Source of the DNA: DATMER01 sp035556715
GTDB taxonomy: Bacteria; Acidobacteriota; Thermoanaerobaculia; Multivoradales; UBA5704
Length of the DNA: 64,000 nt
Direction of reading: 5' to 3'
Assembly (NCBI GenBank): GCA_035556715.1
Contig: DATMER010000078.1
Coordinates: 1 to 64,000, forward strand
Shown one piece after another: positions 8,046-17,194 of this stretch. How positions within the stretch are numbered: the stretch's first letter is position 1; the number at the start of each line of letters is the position of its first letter. The notes under the pieces were generated by a model. That model saw nothing but the letters and a program-made list of their open reading frames with translations, did not search any database and had not been told where the DNA came from. Both the position numbers and the translations under genes were made by a program.

Positions 8046-9758
8046 TCAGCGGTGCCGGAACTCCCGCACCTCCCCGTCCGAAAAAGCGACGGTGAGGCTC
8101 TCCACCCCGACCTCCCGCACCTCGCCCGTGCCGAAGATGGACAGGGTGAGGGTGTCTCCCTGGCGCAGGGTGGACGGGTTCTTCTCGCCGAGGATCGGCG
8201 GCAGGGGGAGCACCTCGGGCTGGGCATGGGGGGGACGGACGGCCAGCCGGTCGTGCGAGACCACGGGCTCGGCGATGGGGTGCCCGCAGTTGTCGCAGAC
8301 GCCGCAGCGGTCGCCCCGATTGTTCCAATCGACCGCCTGGCTCTCGCCGAAGTAGTCGAGGATCGACTTCCAGCGGCAGAGGGCGGTCTGGGCATAGAGG
8401 AGGATGCGGCGCAGGCGGTCGCGGTCGGCCTCGGACCGCTGCTCGTACTTCGCGGAGAGCTTCTCCAGCTCCTCCGCGTCCAGGCCTGAGCGGGTCAGGC
8501 GGAAGCTCCCGGCCTCGGGCTCGTCCACCAGGCCGAGGTCCTTCATGGCCGGCAGCACCACCCTCACTTTGTTCAGAACCACTTCCTTGGCGCGCTGATG
8601 GATCTCGGGCGCGGTGACCGGCGGCTGCGGCTCCCGGCCCGCCTTGAGGCGCTCCATGGCGCGGTAGACGGCGACGAAGTGCTCTCGCTTCGGGTACTTG
8701 CCGTTGAGGAAGAAGATGTGGGTGTTCTTGTCCTCCGGCTGGAAGAGCATGACGCAGCGAGCGGGCTCGCCGTCGCGTCCGGCGCGCCCGGCCTCCTGGT
8801 AATAGGCCTCCAGCGTCCCCGGCATGTTGTAGTGGATGACGAAGCGGATGTCCGGCTTGTCGATCCCCATGCCGAAGGCGTTCGTGGCCACGACCGCCTT
8901 GAGCTCCCCGGCCATGAAGCGGTCCTGGTTGCGGTGGCGCTCCTTGCCGCCCAGCCGGCCGTGGTAGCGGGCCACCGCGAAGCCCAGGCTCTCCAGGTAG
9001 TCGGTGACCGCCTCGCAGTCCTTGACCGTCGAGGTGTAGACGATGCCCGTGCCCTCGATCTCGGAGAGCAGCCGGGCGAGATGGCCGAGCTTGGCCCCGT
9101 CGCCGGCCGCGCGGATCACCTCCAGGCGCAGGTTCTCGCGGAACACCCCGGTGGAGATGACCTGCATGTCCTCGCGGCCGAGCTGGCGCAGGATGTCGTC
9201 CACCACCTCGGGCGTGGCCGTGGCGGTGAGGGCGAGCACCGGCGGGTTGCCGAGGGCCTCGACGGCTTCGCGCAGGCGCAGGTAGGACGGCCGGAAGTCG
9301 TGCCCCCACTGCGAGATGCAGTGGGCCTCGTCGATCACGAACACGTCGATCTCGTTGGTCTTGAGCGTCTCCAGGAACCCGGGCTGGGCGAGCCGCTCCG
9401 GGGTGACGAAGACGAACTCGTGCTGCTCCTTCTCGATCCCCTCCAGGACGTCGGACTCCTCCCGGGACGTCAGCGTGCTGTTGACCTGGGTGGCCTCGAT
9501 CCCCAGCTCCTGGAGCTTGTCGACCTGGTCCTTCATCAGGGACAGGAGGGGAGAGACGACGACCGTGGTGCCCGGGAGCTGGGCGCCGGGGAGCTGGTAG
9601 CAGAGCGACTTGCCCGCCCCGGTGGGCATGATGACGAGGGTGTCCCTGCCCTCGACGATGGAGCGGATGACCTCCTCCTGACCCTCGCGGAGAGAGCGGA
9701 AGCCAAAGGTGCGGCGCAGGGTCCGGCGAAGGGTGGATATCTGGACGGTCTCAGCCAT
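8046..9758 (-). CDS. recQ: ATP-dependent DNA helicase RecQ
   Basis: 3'-5' DNA helicase acting in recombination and fork repair. Walker A MPTGAGKS (Lys 50), DEAH at 143-146 and the aromatic-rich loop WGHDFRPSY are intact, as is the late QEAGRAGRDG motif VI. The RQC zinc-binding module is present (CGVCDNCG). There is no HRDC domain; instead the last ~60 residues form a short beta-rich segment (FGTGEVREVG...VAFSDGEVREF) like the Tudor-type tail of UvrD/PcrA helicases. The final 22 codons contain copy 2 of the 56-bp repeat. 570 residues. Confidence 0.95.
   Translation of the reverse strand: MAETVQISTLRRTLRRTFGFRSLREGQEEVIRSIVEGRDTLVIMPTGAGKSLCYQLPGAQLPGTTVVVSPLLSLMKDQVDKLQELGIEATQVNSTLTSREESDVLEGIEKEQHEFVFVTPERLAQPGFLETLKTNEIDVFVIDEAHCISQWGHDFRPSYLRLREAVEALGNPPVLALTATATPEVVDDILRQLGREDMQVISTGVFRENLRLEVIRAAGDGAKLGHLARLLSEIEGTGIVYTSTVKDCEAVTDYLESLGFAVARYHGRLGGKERHRNQDRFMAGELKAVVATNAFGMGIDKPDIRFVIHYNMPGTLEAYYQEAGRAGRDGEPARCVMLFQPEDKNTHIFFLNGKYPKREHFVAVYRAMERLKAGREPQPPVTAPEIHQRAKEVVLNKVRVVLPAMKDLGLVDEPEAGSFRLTRSGLDAEELEKLSAKYEQRSEADRDRLRRILLYAQTALCRWKSILDYFGESQAVDWNNRGDRCGVCDNCGHPIAEPVVSHDRLAVRPPHAQPEVLPLPPILGEKNPSTLRQGDTLTLSIFGTGEVREVGVESLTVAFSDGEVREFRHR
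8055..8110. repeat. 56-bp direct repeat, copy 2 (inside recQ 3' end)
   Basis: Second copy of the segment at 6250-6305, here lying within the last codons of recQ on the opposite strand. Because this copy is embedded in conserved recQ tail sequence, it is the likelier original context. Confidence 0.9.
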
Positions 9759-9882
9759 GGTTCTCCTAGGGGATTGTCAGCGGTCGGTGCCATTTAGAGG
9801 AAGCAAGCCACATGCCGCAGGGATGATCCCATCTTCTGTGGCGGCTAAACCGAATTGGCCGCGTATCCGTAGAAGAAGGAGG

Positions 9883-9911
9883 TTGACGAGCAACCGGGGC
9901 ACGGCTAGAAT
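9883..9911 (+). promoter_or_regulatory. sigma-70 type promoter for small membrane gene
   Basis: TTGACG at 9883-9888, a 17-base spacer and TAGAAT at 9906-9911 form a near-consensus promoter reading toward the small gene at 10007, giving a leader of about 88 bases. Confidence 0.6.
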
Positions 9912-10006
9912 CGTTCCAAGGTTATCGTCAAAGGAGTATGCGCAGGGCCGTGTCTCCAACGGCGGGTGCAATTTTGCCCGAACGGGCCGGAGCTCATGAG
10001 GATCAC

Positions 10007-10180
10007 ATGGTCACATTCGTCAGCACATTGATGGTCGGAGCCGTTCTTGGATTCATGCTCGAGAAGCAGGTCGGGGTCCCCCTGGTGAAGTGGAGCCGGG
10101 TCAAGCGGATGCGGATGCGGATGCTGCGGCGCAAGGGCGAGAGCCCGTGGGCGGCTTTGCTGCGGGAAGAGGACGACTGA
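10007..10180 (+). CDS. small single-pass membrane protein, unknown
   Basis: A 57-residue product with one hydrophobic helix (VSTLMVGAVLGFML, residues 5-18) followed by a strongly basic segment rich in Arg/Lys/Met (residues 29-44) and an acidic end. A good sigma-70 promoter lies upstream (9883-9911), and ATG 10007 has only a weak GAGG site. It ends five bases before the convergent gene stop. The topology rule of positive-inside predicts a cytoplasmic C-terminus. I do not recognise the family; coding status rests on the promoter, composition and topology. Confidence 0.55.
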   Translation: MVTFVSTLMVGAVLGFMLEKQVGVPLVKWSRVKRMRMRMLRRKGESPWAALLREEDD

Positions 10181-10184
10181 GGGC

Positions 10185-11318
10185 TTACGCCCGCTTCGCC
10201 TTCGCTCCCAAGGCCTCCATCTCCTCGGCCCGGGCCTGTTGCTGGCCCAGCTCCCTCTTGAGCAGCAGGGCGCGGCGCTTCTCCACCCCTTCCAGCCAAA
10301 GCGGGATGAAGGCGACGAGATCCTGAAGGGCCTTGTCCACGTCCGTGACCAGGCTGGCGAGGCGCCGGCTGAACGCGGCGTGGAGGTGGAGCAGGTCCTG
10401 GACGTTCTGGGTCCGCTCCTCCCGCGACCCTCCCACGGTCCGCTTCAGGTCGTCGATGGCCTCGGAGGCGACCTCGTGGATCTCCAGGGCCGTGCGGCAC
10501 TTGCTCGGGATGTCGAAGGCCAGCCGGTCGAGGATCTCCATCTCGTAGAAGCGCACGCCGCGCAGGGCGAGCACCTCCTTGAGCTTGGGCGTGAGCCCGG
10601 CCAGGAGGACGTCGAGGAAGGCGCGGGTCTCGGCCCAGCCGTGGCGGGTGGGGACGCTCTCTTCGTTGCGCATACGCTCGGCCATGGCGGTCATGTGGAG
10701 AGTGCGCGCCTCGTCGAGCTTGTGCATGTACTCGCCGAGGCGGACCAGGGTGGCGTGCAGCCACTCGGCCTCCTCGATGTCCTGGGGAAAGCGCCGGGAG
10801 AGGAAGTAGTCCGAGTCGTGCAGGCTCCGGGGGTCCTTGGCCATGAGCTCGCCGAAGGTGTCCACCAGGAAGGCGTGGATCTGGCCGATCGAGATGCAGA
10901 GGAGCTTGCGCACCTCCAGGAGCTGGTCCGGGGGCACGTCCTCGGGGAAGCCGTCGAGGCGGCGCAGGACCTGGTAGTCGAGCATGCCGAGCGAGGTCTC
11001 GGCGCTCTGCCGCGCCTCCTCCAGGACCGGCATCCTGGATGGCACCTCCAGCAGGGGCGAGATGCGGTGGCGGATCAGCTCCGCCACCTGGCGCACCTTG
11101 CGCCAGATGTCGAGCAGCCGCTCGGGGGAGCAGTGCAGGATGGCGTAGTTGCTCTCCATCACGCCATCCAGGAGCCGGATGCACCCGAGGAAGGCGCGGA
11201 TCCGGGGGTTCTGGTAGTTGACGCGCTCCAGCGCCCACTCGAGAGCGGTGACGCCCTCGGGAAGCGAGACCATGTGGCCTCCCACCTGGATGACCTGTTT
11301 CGGCTTCGCGCTATTCAT
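10185..11318 (-). CDS. uncharacterized alpha-helical protein
   Basis: A 377-residue, almost wholly helical cytosolic protein with many Leu/Glu/Arg heptads and no signal peptide or obvious catalytic motif. ATG 11318 opens the conserved-looking N-terminus MNSAKPKQVIQVGG; the Shine-Dalgarno is weak. It is divergent from the DEAD-box helicase and convergent with the small membrane gene. I do not recognise the family and give no function; composition and length support a real gene. Confidence 0.75.
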   Translation of the reverse strand: MNSAKPKQVIQVGGHMVSLPEGVTALEWALERVNYQNPRIRAFLGCIRLLDGVMESNYAILHCSPERLLDIWRKVRQVAELIRHRISPLLEVPSRMPVLEEARQSAETSLGMLDYQVLRRLDGFPEDVPPDQLLEVRKLLCISIGQIHAFLVDTFGELMAKDPRSLHDSDYFLSRRFPQDIEEAEWLHATLVRLGEYMHKLDEARTLHMTAMAERMRNEESVPTRHGWAETRAFLDVLLAGLTPKLKEVLALRGVRFYEMEILDRLAFDIPSKCRTALEIHEVASEAIDDLKRTVGGSREERTQNVQDLLHLHAAFSRRLASLVTDVDKALQDLVAFIPLWLEGVEKRRALLLKRELGQQQARAEEMEALGAKAKRA

Positions 11319-11407
11319 GAACAAAGGATCCGTAAGATAGGGTACCGCAATGCGGGCGGCGGGAGTGTGACGGATCTCACAGTAAGATGAACCGGGGAGG
11401 AAGGACC

Positions 11408-13147
11408 ATGGCAGATACCACAGAGCAAGCAGCAACCAAGGCGGAGACCTCCTTCGCCGACCTGGGACTTTCGGAGCCGCTCCTCAAGGTGCTCGCCGAG
11501 GTCGGGTACGAGGCGCCGACGCCGATCCAGGCGAAGACGATCCCGGCGCTCCTCGAAGGGCGCGACCTGATCGGGCAGGCGCAGACCGGCACGGGCAAGA
11601 CCGCGGCCTTCGCCCTGCCCATGCTCCAGCGCCTGGATCCGAAGCTTGCCGAGGTGCAGGCCCTCGTCCTCGCTCCGACCCGCGAGCTCGCCATTCAGGT
11701 GGCCGAGGCGTTCCACGTCTACTCCCGCTATATCGGCGACAGGGGCCGGATCGGCGTGCTCCCGGTCTATGGCGGCCAGCCCATCGACCGCCAGCAGCAG
11801 CGGCTCCAGCGCGGGGTCCACGTGGTCGTGGGCACACCCGGCCGGATCATGGACCACCTGCGGCGCGGCACCCTGCGCCTCGACAAGATCCGCCACGTGG
11901 CCATCGACGAGGCCGACGAGATGCTCAAGATGGGCTTCCTGGAGGACGTGGAGTGGATCCTCGCCCAGGCGCCCGAAGAGCGCCAGATCGCGCTCTTCTC
12001 CGCCACCCTGCCGCCGGAGATCCGGCGCGTGGCCTCGCGCCACCTGCGCAACCCGGTGATGATCGAGATCGAGCGCCGCACCCTCACCGTGCCGGAAACC
12101 GAGCAGCGTTACCTGAACGTCCACGGCCCGCAGAAGCTGGAGGCCCTGACGCGCATCCTGGAGACCGAGTCCGCCACGGCCGTGCTCGTGTTCACCCGCA
12201 TGAAGACCGGCGCTGCGGAGCTGGCCGACCACCTCAACGGCCGGGGCTATTCCGCCGAGGCCCTGCACGGCGACATGAACCAGGCTCAAAGAGAGACCGT
12301 GCTCCGCCGCCTGCGCAGCGGCCAGGTGGAGATCGTGGTGGCCACCGACGTGGCGGCCCGCGGCCTGGACGTGGAGCGCATCAGCCACGTGGTGAACTAC
12401 GACATGCCTCACGACGTGGAGTCCTATGTCCACCGCATCGGCCGCACCGGCCGGGCCGGGCGCACCGGTGTGGCCATCCTCTTCGTGGCCCCCCGCGAGC
12501 GGCGGATGCTCCAGGACATCGAGCGCTTCACCAAGCAGCGCATCGAGCCCATGCGGATGCCCACGCAGGCGGACGTGGCAGCCCGGCGGATGGCCATGTT
12601 CAAGGAGAGCCTGCGCAAGACGCTGAAGGAGGAGGACCTGGAGCTCTACCTGACCCTGGTGGAGGAGCTGGCCGAGGAGGAGGGGCTCGACATGGCGGAG
12701 GTCGCCGCCGCCGCCGCCCGGCTCGCCCGCGGGGACAAGCCGCTCGAAATGGAGATCGAGCCCGAGCCGCAGCAGGTGGCTGCGCCCCAGGGGGGCATGG
12801 TCCGCCTCTTCCTCTCCGCGGGCCGGCGCAACGGGGTCCGCCCGGCGGACATCGTCGGAGCCGTCGCCAACGAGGCCGGCGTGCCCGGCAAGTCGATCGG
12901 CGCCATCGACATCTACGACAACTTCACCTTCGTGGAGGTCCCGGAGGAGTACCGGGACCAGGTGCTGGACCGGATGTCGCGGGCGACGATCCGGGGCCGC
13001 CCGGTGGAGGCCCGGATCGCCCGGCCGGAGGGGCCGGGAAGCCCGGAGCGTCCTGACCGTCCCAGCCAGGGTTTCCGGCCGCCCCGCGGCGGGCCGGACC
13101 GCCGCCCCCCGGGAGCCCCGCGCCGGGGGGATGGCTGGCGGCGGTAG
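11408..13147 (+). CDS. DEAD-box ATP-dependent RNA helicase with DbpA/CsdA RNA-binding domain
   Basis: RNA helicase for ribosome assembly or cold-stress RNA remodelling. ATG 11408 follows GGAGGAAGG; the ATG at 11387 has no such site. Motifs: Q motif PTPIQ (38-42), Walker A AQTGTGKT (Lys 64), PTREL, DEAD (167-170), FSATLP, and VAARGLDVE / HRIGRTGR in the second RecA domain. Residues around 450-540 (MVRLFLSAGRRNGVRP...IDIYDNFTFVEV) form the DbpA-type RRM that recognises structured RNA, followed by a Pro/Arg/Gly-rich disordered tail. The last 17 bases overlap the VTT gene, suggesting coupling. Confidence 0.94.
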   Translation: MADTTEQAATKAETSFADLGLSEPLLKVLAEVGYEAPTPIQAKTIPALLEGRDLIGQAQTGTGKTAAFALPMLQRLDPKLAEVQALVLAPTRELAIQVAEAFHVYSRYIGDRGRIGVLPVYGGQPIDRQQQRLQRGVHVVVGTPGRIMDHLRRGTLRLDKIRHVAIDEADEMLKMGFLEDVEWILAQAPEERQIALFSATLPPEIRRVASRHLRNPVMIEIERRTLTVPETEQRYLNVHGPQKLEALTRILETESATAVLVFTRMKTGAAELADHLNGRGYSAEALHGDMNQAQRETVLRRLRSGQVEIVVATDVAARGLDVERISHVVNYDMPHDVESYVHRIGRTGRAGRTGVAILFVAPRERRMLQDIERFTKQRIEPMRMPTQADVAARRMAMFKESLRKTLKEEDLELYLTLVEELAEEEGLDMAEVAAAAARLARGDKPLEMEIEPEPQQVAAPQGGMVRLFLSAGRRNGVRPADIVGAVANEAGVPGKSIGAIDIYDNFTFVEVPEEYRDQVLDRMSRATIRGRPVEARIARPEGPGSPERPDRPSQGFRPPRGGPDRRPPGAPRRGDGWRR

Positions 13148-13784
13148 CCTCACCCCGATGCGCTCCTACTGGCTCCTGCTGGGTCTGATGTCGGGGATCT
13201 TCCTGGCGCTGTTCGGCCTGGTGCAGGCGCTGGACATCGCCTTCCTCGCCGATCCGGGGCCGTGGCTCTCCGAATCGGGCCGCTGGGGCGCCGCGGCGAC
13301 CGGGGTCGCGCTGCTCGTCGCGGACGTCTTCCTGCCCGTGCCGGCGAGCCTCATCATGGTGGCCCACGGCGCTCTGTTCGGGGTCGCCGGAGGCACCCTG
13401 CTCTCGCTGGCCGGAGGCATGGCCGCGGCATCGGTCGGCTTTGCCTTCGGCCGTTGGGGGAGCGCCTCCCTCCACCGTTGGGTGCCGGAGGACGAGCGCC
13501 GCCGGGCCGATGCCCTGCTCCGGCAGTGGGGGGACCTGGCGATCGTGGTGACCCGGCCCATCCCGATCCTGGCCGAGAGCGTGGCCATCCTGGCGGGCAC
13601 CTCGCCCCTCGGCTGGCGGCGTTTCCTCCTGGCCTCGGCGGCGGGGACCCTCCCGGCCGCCCTGCTCTACGCCCTGACCGGCGCCACCGCCGCCCGTCTC
13701 GACAGCGCCTTCCTGATGTTCGGCCTCGTGATGCTGGTCGCCGCGCTCGTCTGGCTCGGCGGCCGCCGGCTGTCCCCGCCGTAG
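13131..13784 (+). CDS. VTT-domain (TVP38/DedA-like) membrane protein
   Basis: Integral membrane protein with the VTT (SNARE-associated Golgi-like) domain found in lipid scramblases and DedA-type transporters. Visible signatures are VFLPVPASLIMVAHGALFG and GRWG...RWVPEDE, then RPIPILAESVAILAGTS, which matches the family motif R-x-hydrophobic-P near the re-entrant loop. 217 residues, five or six membrane segments. The start is either ATG 13131, overlapping the helicase stop, or ATG 13158 (MRSYWLLL), which opens directly on the first membrane helix. Confidence 0.85.
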   Translation: MAGGGSLTPMRSYWLLLGLMSGIFLALFGLVQALDIAFLADPGPWLSESGRWGAAATGVALLVADVFLPVPASLIMVAHGALFGVAGGTLLSLAGGMAAASVGFAFGRWGSASLHRWVPEDERRRADALLRQWGDLAIVVTRPIPILAESVAILAGTSPLGWRRFLLASAAGTLPAALLYALTGATAARLDSAFLMFGLVMLVAALVWLGGRRLSPP

Positions 13785-14024
13785 GACGATCCGCGGGTCC
13801 GCCCGACCTCTGGAGGTGTCGGTCCCTCCTGTCCACCCCTCCGTCCCGCCTTCAGCGCGGCTTTCCGAACGTGACTTCAACTTTTCGAACGCAACGCAAA
13901 GCCCCGCCATAGCTCGGTTTTCATTGCTTCTCCCCCGGCACGATCCGGTTTCCTGAACGTCCCGGAAAGTCCACAAAACCGGACAATGTGACGTAAGTCG
14001 CTGAAAATCAGTGGCTTGGCTGTG

Positions 14025-14040
14025 TGGCACACGCCTTGCC
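14025..14040 (+). promoter_or_regulatory. sigma-54 (-24/-12) promoter of the TonB receptor gene
   Basis: TGGCACACGCCTTGCC has the invariant GG and GC separated by exactly ten bases, matching the RpoN consensus TGGCAC-N5-TTGC. It lies 117 bases before the receptor start. The 372-base gap around it also holds a CTGAAAATCAG palindrome just upstream and a sequence at 14069-14079 (AAAGGAGGTGA) that is a full-length complement of the 16S 3' end, although only a 17-codon reading frame follows it. No activator gene is adjacent. Confidence 0.75.
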
Positions 14041-14156
14041 CTGGCATTGAATCGCAAGGTTTTGTTGGAAAGGAGGTGACGCCTGGCGCGGCACACAGTG
14101 GAGGATCGTCGTTCGAAAACCGCTTCTGAACACGGGTTGAAGGAGGTTCAACTGCG

Positions 14157-17084
14157 ATGATTAGAAAATCTTTTTCGAGGATCGCGCTGGCGGCAGTCGT
14201 TTCAGTACTGGCCTTGACCGGCCCGGCGTCCGCCCAGCTCCAGACCGGCAACATCCACGGCACCGTGTACGGCCAGGACCGCGTCGAGCTGCCCGGCGTC
14301 ACGGTGACTCTCACGGGCATCGGCGCGCCGCAGGTCCAGGTCACCGACGAGCAGGGGAAGTTCCACTTTCTCGGCCTCTCGCCCGGCGTCTATACCACCA
14401 GGGCAGAGCTCCAGGGCTACGTCACCGTCGAGCGGACGGACATCGACGTGAGCGTCGGCCGCAACACCGACATCGAGCTGACGCTCGGGTTCGGCGACAC
14501 CATCGAGGTCGTGGGCGGCGAGGCGCCGCTCCTCGATCCCCGCCGCGTCTCGATTGAGAGCCACGTCTCCCGGGACGAGATGGACAAGGTCCCCTCGGCC
14601 CGCGACCCCTGGGCGGTCCTGGGGACCGTCCCCGGCGTGCGGACCGACCGCATCAACGTGGGCGGCAACGAGAGCGGCCAGCAGTCCACCTTCGTCGGTC
14701 CCGGCGCGGCCGGCGCCCAGACGGTCTGGTCGCTCGACGGCATGGTGATTACGGACATGTCGGCCGCCGGCTCCACCCCCGGCTACTTCAACTTCGAGGC
14801 GTTCGAGGAGATGCAGGTCACGACCGGCGGCAGCGACGCTTCCATCGCCACCGGCGGCGTGGTCCTCAACATGGTCACCCGGCGCGGCACCGACCAGTGG
14901 CGCGGCTCCGCCCGCTACCTCGCGGGCGACGAAGGCATGCAGTCGGACCTGGAGATCGATGCGGGCGAGCTCGGCCAGGCAGGACCCTGGAACCAGGGCA
15001 CCGCCCAGGACAGCCTCAGGCAGGGCAACCGCATCGTCGACGTCGTGGACTACGGAGTCGAAGTGGGCGGCCCGCTCGTCTCGCGGAAGCTCTGGATCTG
15101 GGGCTCGTATGGCGAGCAGCAGATCGACCTGCTGACCGTCAACGACTTCAGCGACGACACCACGCTGGAGGACTGGAACCTCAAGCTCAACGGCCAGATC
15201 ACGCCGTCCAACTCGGCCACGGCGTTCGCCTGGCAGTCCGACAAGATCAAGATCGGCCGCAACGCCGGCCCGCTCCGCCCCCAGGAGACCACCTGGAACC
15301 AGAGCGGGTTCGGACCGGAGCCCACCGCCTGGAAGATCGAGGACACCCAGATCATCGGCTCCAACTTCTTCCTGACCGGCATGTACTCGGTGGTCAACGG
15401 CGGCCTCGAGCTTGCGCCCGAGGGAGGCGACCGGGTCCCGTTCCTCGATCCCAACGGCATCTGGCGCAACAGCTTCCTGCACGTCCAGGTGGAGCGCCCG
15501 CAGGAGCAGCTCCGGCTCGACGCTTCCAACTTCTTCAGCACCGGCGACCTCTCCCACGAGCTCAAGTACGGAGCCGGCTACCGGGTGGTGGAGCAGTCCA
15601 CCGTCAACCGCTGGCCGGGAGGGGGCATCGACGTCGGCGGCGTGCTGCTGCTCGCCCGCGAAGGCATCGCCAACGTAGAAGTCGACTACTCCAACCTCTT
15701 CGTTCAGGACACCGTGTCCGTGGGCAACCTCACGGCCAGTGTGGGCCTCCGGTACGACCGCCAGGGCGGCGAGCTGCTGGACACCAGCGTGGCCGCGAAC
15801 CCGGTCTTCCCCGAGCTGCTGCCCGCCACCTCCTTCGAGGGCCGGGACAGCGGCTTCGAATGGTCGACGCTCTCTCCGCGGCTCGGCCTGACCTACTCCC
15901 TGGGCGAGAGCCGGAAGACGCTGCTCCGCGCCAGCTACTCCCGTTTCGCGGACCAGCTCGCGACCGCTTTCGCGGGCTGGCTCCACCCCCTGGGCGCTCC
16001 GCAGTACCGGTACTTCCTCACCACCAACGACGGCGGTCCGACCCTGGATCCGGGCGAGCTCGGAGACGAGATCGGTGCCCCCAGCGGCAACCTCAACCCG
16101 TTCACCCTGGCGCCGCTCATCTCCAACGCGGTCGACACGGACCTGAACGCTCCCATCACCGACGAGCTGATCCTCGGCATCGAGCACTCGCTCCGGCCCG
16201 AGCTGGTGGTCGGCTTCAACGTCAACTACCGGCAGCTCCGCGATCTCCTGGAAGCCGAGCTGCTCGTCTTCGACGGCGATCCGGTCTCGGCTGAAAACCT
16301 GAACAGCACCGGCCGGGTGCACCGGCGCGACGACTACGTCCCCCGGTTCGTCGAGGGCGTGCTGCCGAACGGCGAGCCCTACTCGCTGAGCTACTGGACC
16401 CTGCGCGAGGGCGTTGGCACCCGCAACGGGTTCCTGCTGGAAAACGGCGACCGCGAGCAGGAGTTCCTGGGCGCGTCCCTGAGCATCCACAAGCGGCTGT
16501 CGAACCGCTGGATGGCGCGCGGCAACGTGTCGTGGCAGGACTGGACGTGGGACATTCCGGACAGCGAGAACGAGGACCCCACGGATACGATCGCCGGCGG
16601 CATCGTCAACGGCACCGACGTGCTCCAGGGCTCGGGCGTGGCGTCCGGCGCCAAGGGCAACGTGTTCATCAGCAGCGGGTGGTCCTACAGCCTGAACGGT
16701 CTCTACCAGATCGCGCCGGAGCAGCCGTGGGGCTTCAACTTGGGAGCCAGCCTGAACGGCCGCGAGGGCTATCCGCTCCGCTACGCCCGCCGGGTCAACC
16801 GGGCGCCGATCGCGGACACCCCCGGCGTCGGCCTGGACGTGCCCGTCGCGTCCGACGCGAACACCTTCCGTTTCCCGGACGTCCACCTGCTCGACCTGCG
16901 GGTCGAGAAGGAGTTCCGCCTGAGCGACTTCGGCGTGACGGTGGGAGCGGACGTCTTCAACGTCCTCAACGAGTCCTACGTCCTGCAGCGGCAGTCGGTG
17001 CTCAACCTTTCGAGCTCCGACCACGTGCTGGAGGTCCTCAGCCCCCGCATCCTCCGTCTGGGTGTCCGGCTGAGCTGGAGGTAA
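14157..17084 (+). CDS. TonB-dependent receptor with N-terminal carboxypeptidase regulatory-like domain
   Basis: Outer-membrane beta-barrel transporter (975 residues). Signal peptide residues 1-27 end at PASA/Q. Residues ~30-115 form a CarboxypepD_reg-like beta-sandwich (GVTVTLTGIG...GKFHFLGLSPGVYT), followed by a plug domain with SARDPWAVLGTVPGV and VWSLDGMVITD, then alternating barrel strands to a C-terminal LGVRLSWR. This architecture (Oar-like) is abundant in Acidobacteriota and is linked to uptake of complex substrates. ATG 14157 follows AAGGAGGTTC. A sigma-54 promoter lies upstream and a palindromic element begins right after the stop. Substrate unknown. Confidence 0.93.
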   Translation: MIRKSFSRIALAAVVSVLALTGPASAQLQTGNIHGTVYGQDRVELPGVTVTLTGIGAPQVQVTDEQGKFHFLGLSPGVYTTRAELQGYVTVERTDIDVSVGRNTDIELTLGFGDTIEVVGGEAPLLDPRRVSIESHVSRDEMDKVPSARDPWAVLGTVPGVRTDRINVGGNESGQQSTFVGPGAAGAQTVWSLDGMVITDMSAAGSTPGYFNFEAFEEMQVTTGGSDASIATGGVVLNMVTRRGTDQWRGSARYLAGDEGMQSDLEIDAGELGQAGPWNQGTAQDSLRQGNRIVDVVDYGVEVGGPLVSRKLWIWGSYGEQQIDLLTVNDFSDDTTLEDWNLKLNGQITPSNSATAFAWQSDKIKIGRNAGPLRPQETTWNQSGFGPEPTAWKIEDTQIIGSNFFLTGMYSVVNGGLELAPEGGDRVPFLDPNGIWRNSFLHVQVERPQEQLRLDASNFFSTGDLSHELKYGAGYRVVEQSTVNRWPGGGIDVGGVLLLAREGIANVEVDYSNLFVQDTVSVGNLTASVGLRYDRQGGELLDTSVAANPVFPELLPATSFEGRDSGFEWSTLSPRLGLTYSLGESRKTLLRASYSRFADQLATAFAGWLHPLGAPQYRYFLTTNDGGPTLDPGELGDEIGAPSGNLNPFTLAPLISNAVDTDLNAPITDELILGIEHSLRPELVVGFNVNYRQLRDLLEAELLVFDGDPVSAENLNSTGRVHRRDDYVPRFVEGVLPNGEPYSLSYWTLREGVGTRNGFLLENGDREQEFLGASLSIHKRLSNRWMARGNVSWQDWTWDIPDSENEDPTDTIAGGIVNGTDVLQGSGVASGAKGNVFISSGWSYSLNGLYQIAPEQPWGFNLGASLNGREGYPLRYARRVNRAPIADTPGVGLDVPVASDANTFRFPDVHLLDLRVEKEFRLSDFGVTVGADVFNVLNESYVLQRQSVLNLSSSDHVLEVLSPRILRLGVRLSWR

Positions 17085-17140
17085 TTGATCCCGTTCCCCC
17101 TCTCCCCAGCCCTCTCCCCCGTGCCGGGGGAGAGGGAGCC
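17085..17140. repeat. dispersed palindromic element, copy R1
   Basis: Begins directly after the receptor stop codon with TTGATCCCGTTCCCCC and contains a hairpin CCCTCTCCCCC / GGGGGAGAGGG. Over about 52 bases it is nearly identical to the reverse complement of 33282-33334. It probably acts as a transcription terminator or REP-type element between convergent genes. Confidence 0.8.
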
Positions 17141-17194
17141 TTGATCCCCTCCTCCCCGGGGCCGCCGGGTAGCTTCGCGGCGGCCCTCCCTCCT

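Noticed and set aside
9777..9971. 64-codon minus-strand frame upstream of recQ
   Set aside because: No ribosome site and it covers the strong plus-strand promoter at 9883.
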